The notes under the pieces: model-generated
The model's database searches: none
What the model saw: the letters and a program-made list of their open reading frames with translations, nothing else
What the model was told of the DNA's origin: nothing
Position numbers and translations under genes: made by a program
NCBI GenBank assembly: GCA_021324165.1
Contig: JAJPJR010000008.1
Location: 1 to 32,900, forward strand
Length of the DNA: 32,900 bases
Direction of reading: 5' to 3'
DNA from: Armatimonadota bacterium
Lineage (GTDB): Bacteria; Armatimonadota; Fimbriimonadia; Fimbriimonadales; ATM1
Shown here: positions 7,409 through 14,116 of the stretch, one piece after another
How the letters are laid out: the number at the start of each line of letters is the position of its first letter
How positions within the stretch are numbered: the stretch's first letter is position 1

Positions 7409-8488
7409 CTAACGGCGCAAAAGCTGCCTGAGTTCAGAAACGATTCCGGCGTAATTGAGTGCGACCTCTTCGGTGATCACTCCGGCTTTGACGTACTTCA
7501 GCAGGCTTTGATTCATGGTTTGCATGCCCCAGAAGTGTCCTTCCGAGATGGCGTGATAAAGATCTCCGAACTGACCGTCTTCGATCATCTTAGAAACGGT
7601 CGGTGTGCAGATCATCACTTCGCACGCGCAAACGCGGCCTGCGCCGTCGGCCCGGGGCACCAGTTTTTGCGCAATCACGGCTCGAAGCGAGCCGGATAGG
7701 CGCATGCACAGGTGATTCTTTTCGTGGGGCGGGAACATGTTCACAATTCGGTCGAGGGTTTCCGATGCGCTTGGCGTGTGAACGGTCGAGAACACCAAGT
7801 GGCCGGTTTCACCGGCTTGAAGCGCGACGTTCATGGTGTCGGGGTCGCGCATTTCGCCCACCAGAATCACGTCGGGCGCCTCGCGGAGCACCGCACGCAT
7901 AGCGACGAAAAAGTCGGTGGTATCAATATGCACTTCGCGCTGGCTGACGTAGGATGCCTTATCGCTGTGCACGAACTCGATCGGGTCTTCGATGGTAACG
8001 ATGTGGCATGCGCGGGTTCGATTGATTAGATCGAGAAGCGCTGCCAACGTGGTGGTCTTTCCGCATCCGGTCGGCCCGGTGAACAACACCAGTCCGAGGC
8101 GGTGTTTGGCGAGTTCGTTTAGAACGGGCGGAAGTCCGAGTTGTTCGATGCTAAGGATTTCGATCGGAATAAGCCTGAAAACTCCGGCGACGGTGCCTCG
8201 TTGAAAGTAAAGGTTGGCTCGGATACGGATTTTGTCTTCGACGCCGAATGCGAGGTCCATCTCCAAGGTCTCTTCGAATTTCTGCAGCTGCTTCGGCGTC
8301 ATGGTGCCGTGAATCAGCCTTCGAGCAGTCTCCTCGTCAATGACTCCCCAATCGCCATCGAGCGGCTTGACGAACGCGTGCTGTCTAACTTTTGGGACCG
8401 AGCCGGCCTTGATGAAAAGGTCGGATGCTTTCATCTCATAAGCGATGAGGAGCAGGTCGTGTAGCGTTGCTTCCGATATGCTGGGCAT
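7409..8488 (-). CDS. PilT/PilU-like pilus retraction ATPase (first of three)
   Basis: This 359-aa GspE/PilT-superfamily ATPase has intact nucleotide-binding motifs: Walker A GPTGCGKTT (about 138-146), Asp box TIEDPIEFVH, Walker B APDVILVGEMRD, and His box ETGHLVFSTVHT. The AIRNLIRE position reads TVSKMIED, which is strongly altered, as in PilT paralogues of the PilU class that assist rather than replace PilT. The N-terminal domain (ASDLFIKAGSVPKVRQHAFV) is also the most divergent of the three. The start ATG 8488 has AGAGGA 10 nt upstream. It lies 24 bp after an exported membrane protein in the same operon. PilU-like assignment is an inference from the one motif. Confidence 0.9.
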   Translation of the reverse strand: MPSISEATLHDLLLIAYEMKASDLFIKAGSVPKVRQHAFVKPLDGDWGVIDEETARRLIHGTMTPKQLQKFEETLEMDLAFGVEDKIRIRANLYFQRGTVAGVFRLIPIEILSIEQLGLPPVLNELAKHRLGLVLFTGPTGCGKTTTLAALLDLINRTRACHIVTIEDPIEFVHSDKASYVSQREVHIDTTDFFVAMRAVLREAPDVILVGEMRDPDTMNVALQAGETGHLVFSTVHTPSASETLDRIVNMFPPHEKNHLCMRLSGSLRAVIAQKLVPRADGAGRVCACEVMICTPTVSKMIEDGQFGDLYHAISEGHFWGMQTMNQSLLKYVKAGVITEEVALNYAGIVSELRQLLRR

Positions 8489-8512
8489 GCTTGCGTGTCC
8501 TCTGTTTTTGAA

Positions 8513-9238
8513 CTATTTTTGCTGAACGTTGCCGCGCTCTCCCCGTCGCGGTCGGAGGGCGAAGTATACCAAAACGCCCGCCGCCGCGGCCCCAAGCGAC
8601 ACTGCGGCGATCAGACCGACGGGAACGCGTCGTGTAGACGGAGTTTTGGGAGGATTGGTTTGGGGAGTGGGGGTTTCGGGAAACTCAATCTTCGAAGCGT
8701 CTTGGGTTTTCAAAAGGATGCGGTACTCCAGCAGGCGCAAAGGTTTGTTGGCCACGCCTTCCACCTTCGCCGAAGACGATTCGGAGGCTTGCAGAGTGGC
8801 CGGCATCGCGTCGTAGCCCAAAAAACTTACGGCGATGCAGTGGACTTCGAAAGGCGGCGGGTTTCCTGCCAGGGCCCGAGCAAAAGGGACTAATCGGACT
8901 TTTCCCGTGCCGCTGTCGGCGAGGTTATCGGCCGCGAAGTGCGCTCTGGCAAATTGAAGCGGTTTGCCGTTGGGTGAAACTCCGGTGCCCACGTATGCAA
9001 CTTCAAGCCCACGGATATTCGAACCGATCTGTTGGGAAAGGTTTTGACATTGCGCCCGCAGCAGTTCGAGCGGATAATTCTCCGCAACCATCTCGATCGT
9101 CACATATTGAGCGCCTGTAGGAGCGGCCTCGACCGTGATCAGCGCATCGGGCTTGACCGAAGTGAACAGCTCGGGCAGATTCTGCGACAGCGAGGCCGAT
9201 GCGAGCGCGGCGCAGATCAAACAGGCGGCGGTTCGCAA
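8513..9238 (-). CDS. Unrecognised exported protein with C-terminal membrane anchor
   Basis: I do not recognise a family for this 241-aa protein. It starts with a short signal peptide (about residues 1-19, AACLICAALASASLSQ). A soluble region follows with several short beta-rich stretches (QYVTIEMVAENYPLELLRAQC, PFARALAGNPPPFEVHCIAV). A proline/threonine-rich linker (TPTPQTNPPKTPSTRR) leads to one transmembrane helix (VGLIAAVSLGAAAAGVLVYF) and a basic tail (RPRRGERG). That architecture places the main domain outside the cytoplasm. The TTG start at 9238 immediately follows the purQ stop, with GGTGGG inside the purQ end as Shine-Dalgarno. Its position just before three pilT genes makes a pilus- or envelope-related role possible, but nothing in the sequence proves it. 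Confidence 0.8.
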   Translation of the reverse strand: MRTAACLICAALASASLSQNLPELFTSVKPDALITVEAAPTGAQYVTIEMVAENYPLELLRAQCQNLSQQIGSNIRGLEVAYVGTGVSPNGKPLQFARAHFAADNLADSGTGKVRLVPFARALAGNPPPFEVHCIAVSFLGYDAMPATLQASESSSAKVEGVANKPLRLLEYRILLKTQDASKIEFPETPTPQTNPPKTPSTRRVPVGLIAAVSLGAAAAGVLVYFALRPRRGERGNVQQK

Positions 9239-9916
9239 CTAAGCACCCACCAGGCAGCCAAGAATCAGTCTGCCGTCTTCTCCGCCGAGCAGGGTGTCAA
9301 CCGCGCGTTCCGGATGCGGCATCAGCCCCAAAACGTTCCCTTGTTCGTTCAGAACTCCTGCGATGGAATCGGCCGCCCCGTTCGGGTTGGATTCCGGGGT
9401 GAAACTGCCGGAAGGGTCGCAGTACCGGAAAGCGATCCGGTTCTGCCGGCGCAGGGCTTCGAGCGTCGTTTCGTCGGCCACGTACCGCCCTTCGTTGTGC
9501 GCAACCGGCACGGTCAGCACCCGGTCAACGTTTTTCGTCCACGGCGAGGTTTTGTTGACGGCGGCGATCTGAACTTTTTTGCAAACGAAGCGCAGACCTC
9601 CGTTCCGAATGAGCGCGCCCGGCAGAAGCCCGAGTTCGGTGAGAATCTGAAACCCGTTGCAGATTCCCAGCACCAGCCTGCCTTCGTTTGCGAATCGCAC
9701 AACTTCGCTCATGATTTTCGCGCGCGATGCGATCGCGCCCCCTCGAAGATAATCGCCATAAGTGAATCCGCCAGGAATCACCACCGCATCGAAACCGTGC
9801 AAGGAACTGTCATCGTGCCATACATATCTCGCGTCGGCGCCGAACTGATTGCGAAGCGCGTACAAGGCGTCCTGATCGCAGTTGCTGCCGGGCGACTGGA
9901 TCACCGCGATGTTCAT
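9239..9916 (-). CDS. purQ: Phosphoribosylformylglycinamidine synthase, glutaminase subunit PurQ
   Basis: This 225-aa class I glutamine amidotransferase supplies ammonia to PurL in the fourth step of purine synthesis. The nucleophile is Cys86 in LGICNGFQ, preceded by the oxyanion strand PGGFTYGDYLRGGAIA. The catalytic His is in LMPHPERAVD near the C-terminus. The N-terminus IAVIQSPGSNCDQD is characteristic of PurQ. The start ATG 9916 overlaps purS by ATGA (9913-9916), consistent with the PurS-PurQ-PurL complex of Gram-positive-type purine synthesis. purL is not in the window. Confidence 0.96.
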   Translation of the reverse strand: MNIAVIQSPGSNCDQDALYALRNQFGADARYVWHDDSSLHGFDAVVIPGGFTYGDYLRGGAIASRAKIMSEVVRFANEGRLVLGICNGFQILTELGLLPGALIRNGGLRFVCKKVQIAAVNKTSPWTKNVDRVLTVPVAHNEGRYVADETTLEALRRQNRIAFRYCDPSGSFTPESNPNGAADSIAGVLNEQGNVLGLMPHPERAVDTLLGGEDGRLILGCLVGA

Positions 9917-10146
9917 GCCTCATCCTCGATCGTGTACTGTTCGATCACGGGGTTGGCGAGCAGGGCTCGGCACATTTTGTCAACCTCCGATTTCTCGCCG
10001 TTTTGTGTATGAATCTCGATCAGTTTCCCTACTCTCACGTCAACCAGGTCTTTAAATCCGAGCGACCTAAGAGCATCGCTTACGGCGCGGCCCTGGGTGT
10101 CCAGGAGTTCGGGTTTTAGGGTAACAAGCACGCGGAATCGGCTCAC
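9913..10146 (-). CDS. purS: Phosphoribosylformylglycinamidine synthase subunit PurS
   Basis: This 77-aa protein has the expected size of PurS (about 80 aa), the structural subunit that bridges PurQ and PurL and helps channel ammonia. It matches the family with FRVLVTLKPELLDTQGRAVSDAL, then GFKDLVDVRVGKLIEI and a C-terminal ANPVIEQYTIEDEA. The frame is open further upstream, but the family N-terminus begins at the GTG 10146, and the extra 38 codons look non-coding. A weak -10-like CAAAAT (complement of 10153-10158) ends 6 nt before this GTG. It is first in the minus-strand run purS-purQ-8513 gene-pilT-pilT-pilT. Confidence 0.93.
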   Translation of the reverse strand: MSRFRVLVTLKPELLDTQGRAVSDALRSLGFKDLVDVRVGKLIEIHTQNGEKSEVDKMCRALLANPVIEQYTIEDEA

Positions 10147-10237
10147 CGATCCATTTTGGCACTTGACCGCGTCCGAAAGGTATTCCTCGCAGGGGTGCGG
10201 GGCCGTTGGGGAGGCACAAAAGGTACGACCTAAGTAG

Positions 10238-10918
10238 ATGTTGTCATTGGCGATCTGCACGCTTTCGATGTTCGGGGGAGCGGCATCCGGCGAGATGCCG
10301 AACCTGGTGGACCGTCAGCTGGTGGAGTATTTCGGGAATGCGGTGGCGGCCTCGAAAGACGGCCAGCCGCAGAAGGCGCTCGCCATGCTCACCCTTCTGC
10401 TGCTTCCTGCGGGCACCGGCTTGAGCGTGGACTATTCGGGGCTGGATTCAAAGACAGCGGAGGTTTTTCGGGCCGGGGTTTTGAGGGGGATCGGGCTTTG
10501 GCAGGATGCTCTGGGCTCAGAGATGCCGATTACGCTGGCATCGCGCACCGCGCGGCCCGACATCGTGCTGAAGTTCACCGACAAAGTAACCGGCGCGGAC
10601 TGCAGGTGCAAAGGCGAAATCCGCTCCAAGCGATGGATTCAATGGAGCGACCAAGTGCACTACCAGCAGTTCAGTGCAACCATCACGGTGTGCAAATACG
10701 CAGACAGCCGGCTGATGACCGAATCGGAGATCGCCCACATCGTGGCGCACGAGTTGGGTCATGCGCTGGGGCTCGGCGACGTGGCCGAAACAGGGAACAT
10801 TATGGGCCCGTTGGAGATTTCGAACCCATACGCAAAGATCAACCCGTCGGAAATCGAGGCGGTGAAAAGTTTTCGCAGACTGGTGAAAGATCAGCTGGCT
10901 CAGATCGAGCGCCGATAA
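10238..10918 (+). CDS. Secreted matrixin-like zinc metalloprotease
   Basis: This 226-aa protein has a likely signal peptide (residues 1-18, MLSLAICTLSMFGGAASG). Its C-terminal half carries the metzincin zinc motif HELGHALGLGD: His171, Glu172 and His175, with Asp181 at the third-ligand position. A Met-turn NIMGP follows at 187-191. These mark a matrixin/M10A-like peptidase. The preceding segment RPDIVLKFTDKV and a strand-forming SATITVCKYA fit the catalytic fold. No PRCGxPD cysteine switch is present, so activation would differ from vertebrate MMPs; a CRC pair at 122-124 is the only cysteine cluster. Asp instead of His as third ligand occurs in some metzincins. Substrate unknown. It is divergent from purS across a 91-bp gap. 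Confidence 0.85.
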   Translation: MLSLAICTLSMFGGAASGEMPNLVDRQLVEYFGNAVAASKDGQPQKALAMLTLLLLPAGTGLSVDYSGLDSKTAEVFRAGVLRGIGLWQDALGSEMPITLASRTARPDIVLKFTDKVTGADCRCKGEIRSKRWIQWSDQVHYQQFSATITVCKYADSRLMTESEIAHIVAHELGHALGLGDVAETGNIMGPLEISNPYAKINPSEIEAVKSFRRLVKDQLAQIERR

Positions 10919-10951
10919 GCCCAAACGGTTTTTAGGGTAGAACCCTGCCCT

Positions 10952-11242
10952 ATGTACATCGTTATTTCAAAGTGGAAGTCGAAAGACGGCAACGTTGACC
11001 GCATCACCGAACTCGGCAAACCCCTTCGCAAACTGCTGCGAACCCAGCCGGGCGTGCGCATGATCGAAACGGTCATCGAAGGCGACACCGCACATGTGAT
11101 TCATGTGTATGACGACGAAGCGGCCTATCAGAAGCATCTGAACGATCCGAACAGCGCTTTCAACAAAGCGATGCAAGAAAGCGGAATCGAGAACCATGCC
11201 GAATGGTTAGGATCGGTCCGCGGCGAAGCCGTTCCCGATTAG
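10952..11242 (+). CDS. ABM-domain (antibiotic biosynthesis monooxygenase-like) protein
   Basis: This 96-aa protein has the size and pattern of the dimeric alpha+beta ferredoxin-like ABM fold: strand YIVISKWKSKDG, helix ITELGKPLRKLLRTQPG, strand VRMIETVIEGDTAHVIHVYDD, and helix AYQKHLNDPNSAFNKAM. Members include quinol monooxygenases, heme-degrading enzymes and many of unknown role; no residue here singles one out. The ATG at 10952 follows the protease gene by 33 bp. An AGGGT/ACCCT inverted repeat (10934-10946) containing a TAGAAC lies 5 nt upstream and may be part of a promoter or operator. It converges on the ABC exporter with a 4-bp stop overlap. Confidence 0.75.
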   Translation: MYIVISKWKSKDGNVDRITELGKPLRKLLRTQPGVRMIETVIEGDTAHVIHVYDDEAAYQKHLNDPNSAFNKAMQESGIENHAEWLGSVRGEAVPD

Positions 11243-13083
11243 GACTGCGACTGCGCCACGGGCTCAGGGTCTTGGTGCGAAGCGTGCGGATGCAGAAACT
11301 GCTCGCGATACAGCCGTGCATAATGCCCTCCGTTCGCAAGCAGGTGTTCGTGCCTGCCCGATTCGACAATCCGGCCTTTGTCCAAAACCAAAATCTGGTC
11401 TGCGGCAAGAATCGTGGACAGCCGATGGGCGATGGCGAACGTCGTCCGCCCTTTCATCAGTTTGGCAAGCGAGGCTTGAATGAGCCTTTCGGATCGCGTG
11501 TCGAGCGCACTGGTGGCCTCATCCAGAATCAGGATTCGGGGATCTTTTAGAATCGCACGCGCGATCGCCAGCCTCTGTCTTTCGCCTCCCGAAAGTTTGT
11601 AGCCCCTTTCTCCGACGACCGTTTCGTACTGTTGGGGCAGCGTCATGATGTGCTCGTGAATTTCAGCGGATTTGCATGCCGCCATAATTTCGTCAATGCC
11701 GGCGTCGGGTTTGGCAACGCGCATGTTTTCGATGATGCTGGTGTGCATCAAGTACGTCTCCTGCGTTACGGCTCCGATCAGTTTTCCAAGCGAAGCGAGT
11801 TTGATTTTTTTCAAGTCAACTCCATCGAGCCTGACGACGCCGGATTCGGGGTCATACAGTCTGGGAATCAGATAAGTCAGCGTAGTTTTTCCTGCGCCGC
11901 TGGCGCCGACGAGCGCCACGAGTTCGCCCGGCATCGCTTTGAACGAGATTGCCTGCAGGGTGTGCTCTTCGGAATCCGGTTCGTATTTGAAGGAGACGTG
12001 GTCGAATTCGACCTCTCCCCTCACCGATTCAGGTTCGAGCTCGATCGCATCCGGCGCGTCGGTGATTTCGTGGGGCATTTCCAAATACTGAAAAATCCTT
12101 TCAAACAGCGCGAACGAACTCATGATCTCGACTTGGGCGCTCATTAGCCCGGTGAGCGGAAAGAACAGCCTGACTTGAAGACCGGTGAACGCCACAAGTT
12201 TGCCGATGGTGATGCTGGAGTCGCCGTGCGCCATCATCAGCCAACCTGCAAGCCAATAAACCAAAGCCGGAGCAAGCTGAGTGATGAGCCTGACCATGGC
12301 AAAAAACATGTACATCACAACAGCGCTCTTAATCTGCCATCCTGCAAGCTTCCGGTTTTCGATATCGAACCGCTGCGCAAGCGTTGACTGATTTCCTGCT
12401 GTTTTGGAAAGGAGCGCGCCGCTCACCGAAAGCGTCTCAACCATCATCGAGTTGAGTTCCGACGTCTGCTCCTGCATTCCGATGCGTACTTTTCGGGCGT
12501 AGCTGCCCACGCTTTTGCCAATGATCGCAAAAAACGGCACCATGGCAACCGAAAGAATCGTAAGCCGCCAATCCATCAAGAACATCGCTGCGAGAGTGCT
12601 GACCACAATGGCGAGGTTCGAAAGTTGATCGGTGATCGTGCTGCTGAGAACGGACTGCACACCGCCGATATCGCTGATCATTCGGGTTTGAACCTCGCCG
12701 GTTTTTGTGCCCGAGAAAAACCTGAGCGACATGCCTTGCAGGTGGGTATACAGCCGGTTGCGCAGATCGCACATGATCTTCTGTCCGATAATCACGCTCC
12801 AATAGCCGTATAAAAGCGTAACTCCGGCGCCGGCGAGCACTGCCAAAACCGTGAAGATCGAAAACTCCATTACTTTTGACAAGTTGTGCCGCTGCAAGCC
12901 GTCGTCAATGATCACTTTCACGAAGTAAGGCGGAAGCAGACCCAACAGAACTCCCACCAGAACAGCGATTCCCGTGGCGATAACCTGCAGTTTGTACGCG
13001 CGGAACAGCCCGATGACTTTTCTTAGGATTGCGCGATCAATTCTCTTTGGCGGCGCGCTGGACGTGCCGCCCGCGATAACCAT
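11239..13083 (-). CDS. ABC exporter, fused permease and ATPase (MsbA/multidrug type)
   Basis: This 614-aa half-transporter is expected to work as a homo- or heterodimer in the inner membrane. The N-terminal type I exporter domain (about 25-335) has six predicted transmembrane helices, for example VIATGIAVLVGVLLGLLPPYF and TLAAMFLMDWRLTILSVAMV. The ATPase domain (about 357-600) has Walker A GASGAGKT at 393-400, Q-loop VTQETYL, signature LSGGE at 497-501, Walker B ILILDE at 517-522 with the D-loop SALD, and H-loop IAHRLS. The substrate (lipid, drug or peptide) cannot be told. The start ATG 13083 is 25 bp after selD. A TACACT (complement of 13091-13096) ends 7 nt before ATG, so it may have its own promoter. 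Confidence 0.93.
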   Translation of the reverse strand: MVIAGGTSSAPPKRIDRAILRKVIGLFRAYKLQVIATGIAVLVGVLLGLLPPYFVKVIIDDGLQRHNLSKVMEFSIFTVLAVLAGAGVTLLYGYWSVIIGQKIMCDLRNRLYTHLQGMSLRFFSGTKTGEVQTRMISDIGGVQSVLSSTITDQLSNLAIVVSTLAAMFLMDWRLTILSVAMVPFFAIIGKSVGSYARKVRIGMQEQTSELNSMMVETLSVSGALLSKTAGNQSTLAQRFDIENRKLAGWQIKSAVVMYMFFAMVRLITQLAPALVYWLAGWLMMAHGDSSITIGKLVAFTGLQVRLFFPLTGLMSAQVEIMSSFALFERIFQYLEMPHEITDAPDAIELEPESVRGEVEFDHVSFKYEPDSEEHTLQAISFKAMPGELVALVGASGAGKTTLTYLIPRLYDPESGVVRLDGVDLKKIKLASLGKLIGAVTQETYLMHTSIIENMRVAKPDAGIDEIMAACKSAEIHEHIMTLPQQYETVVGERGYKLSGGERQRLAIARAILKDPRILILDEATSALDTRSERLIQASLAKLMKGRTTFAIAHRLSTILAADQILVLDKGRIVESGRHEHLLANGGHYARLYREQFLHPHASHQDPEPVAQSQS

Positions 13084-13090
13084 GTTCGAA

Positions 13091-13096
13091 AGTGTA
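13091..13096 (-). promoter_or_regulatory. -10 element of the ABC exporter gene (leaderless type)
   Basis: The minus-strand hexamer TACACT ends 7 nt before ATG 13083, a spacing that would put the transcription start at or next to the start codon. An AAGGAAGG just upstream is too far (about 14 nt) to be a good ribosome binding site. No clear -35 box. Confidence 0.4.
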
Positions 13097-13108
13097 CCTT
13101 CCTTGCAA

Positions 13109-14101
13109 TCAAACGATTTTGATTTTGGGTCGTCCCGTTTCGACGCTTCCGATCGCAGTCATGTCATTCAATGCGGCGCTGGATGCAACAACCAGACCGC
13201 CGCTGGTTTGCGGATCAATCACCAGTTCGCGCAGCCAGTTCGGCACGGAATCTTCGAACTGAATCAGGTCGGCCAAGTAGGCAAGATTCTTTTTCGAACC
13301 ACCGGTGATGTGGTTCTTTTCCACAAGGGTTTCAACGTGGGGAAGCAGAGGAAGCGATGCTGAATCAACCACAATGCTCACGTTGGAAGCGCGCGCGATG
13401 TGCGAAAGATGTCCGGCCAACCCGAACCCTGTAATGTCGGTTGCGCATTCCGCTCCTGCATTCAATGCAGTTCGAGCCGCATCTTCATTCAAAGTTTTCA
13501 TGCTTCGGATCGCTTCAAAAAGCGCATCCTCGGGGCAGTCGTCGAACTTCGCTGCCGTTGTGATAATTCCGGTTCCCAAAGGCTTGGAAAGGTACAACGT
13601 GTCGCCGGGGCGCGCAGATGCATTGCTGAAAACGCGGCGCGGATCAACCGAACCCGTAACGCTCAGGCCGAATTTCGGCTGTTTATCCACCACAGTGTGT
13701 CCGCCCACGGTAACGGCTCCCGCTTCGCGCACTTTGTCCGCCATTCCCTGAAGCACTTTCGACCAGATTTCGGGTTCGGCGGTTTCGGGATCAAAGCAGC
13801 AGATGTTCATCGCGGTGAGCGGGATGCCGCCCATCGCATAAACGTCGCTCAAAGCGTTTGCCGCGGCGATGCATCCGTAGTCATAAGGATCGTCAACGAT
13901 CGGAGGGAAGAAATCCATCGTTTGCACTAACGCAAAATCGTCGGTGATGCGATAAATCGCCGCGTCGTCGCGGGTTTCGAATCCGATGAGCAGATCGGCG
14001 TGTTTCGATGCGGGCAGAGTCTGCAACAGTTCGGCAAGGTGCGAAGGCCCGAGTTTGGCCGCGCAACCTGCGCACTCCACCATTTGTGTAAGTCGCGGCA
14101 C
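13109..14101 (-). CDS. selD: Selenide, water dikinase
   Basis: This 330-aa enzyme makes selenophosphate from selenide and ATP for selenocysteine or selenouridine synthesis. The N-terminal catalytic segment reads ECAGCAAK, with Cys in the position occupied by Cys or Sec in the family and the essential Lys following; the second cysteine of E. coli GCGCK is replaced by Ala, as in many bacteria. Further family features are ETRDDAAIYRI, TMDFFPPIVDDPYDYGCIAAANALSDVYAMGG in consecutive blocks, VGGHTV, and DITGFGLAGHL with DPQTSGGL near the end. The GTG 14101 start is favoured by TATTCT ending 6 nt upstream; ATG 14083 is possible. No selA, selB or tRNA-Sec is in view, so the selenium pathway it serves is unknown. 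Confidence 0.95.
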   Translation of the reverse strand: MPRLTQMVECAGCAAKLGPSHLAELLQTLPASKHADLLIGFETRDDAAIYRITDDFALVQTMDFFPPIVDDPYDYGCIAAANALSDVYAMGGIPLTAMNICCFDPETAEPEIWSKVLQGMADKVREAGAVTVGGHTVVDKQPKFGLSVTGSVDPRRVFSNASARPGDTLYLSKPLGTGIITTAAKFDDCPEDALFEAIRSMKTLNEDAARTALNAGAECATDITGFGLAGHLSHIARASNVSIVVDSASLPLLPHVETLVEKNHITGGSKKNLAYLADLIQFEDSVPNWLRELVIDPQTSGGLVVASSAALNDMTAIGSVETGRPKIKIV

Positions 14102-14107
14102 GCCTCA

Positions 14108-14113
14108 AGAATA
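14108..14113 (-). promoter_or_regulatory. -10 element of selD (leaderless type)
   Basis: The minus-strand TATTCT ends exactly 6 nt before GTG 14101 and lies inside the 15-bp gap after the sigma-GGDEF gene. With a normal -10 to +1 distance the selD transcript would begin at the start codon. This suggests selD can be transcribed separately from the upstream genes. Confidence 0.45.
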
Positions 14114-14116
14114 CCG

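Noticed and set aside
9032-10012. 326-residue plus-strand frame opposite purQ
   Set aside because: Shadow of purQ and the neighbouring gene; no domain and no start signal.
10147-10260. Upstream extension of purS to ATG 10260 (38 extra residues)
   Set aside because: PurS proteins are about 80 aa, and the family N-terminus starts at GTG 10146; the extension has no similarity and would overlap the divergent protease gene.
10934-10946. AGGGT/ACCCT inverted repeat as a terminator after the protease gene
   Set aside because: Only a 5-bp stem with no T-run; it overlaps a possible -10 region of the ABM gene, so I only mention it there.
13109-14101. selD as a selenoprotein with in-frame TGA
   Set aside because: The catalytic position is encoded by TGC (Cys); no in-frame TGA or SECIS-like structure was seen.
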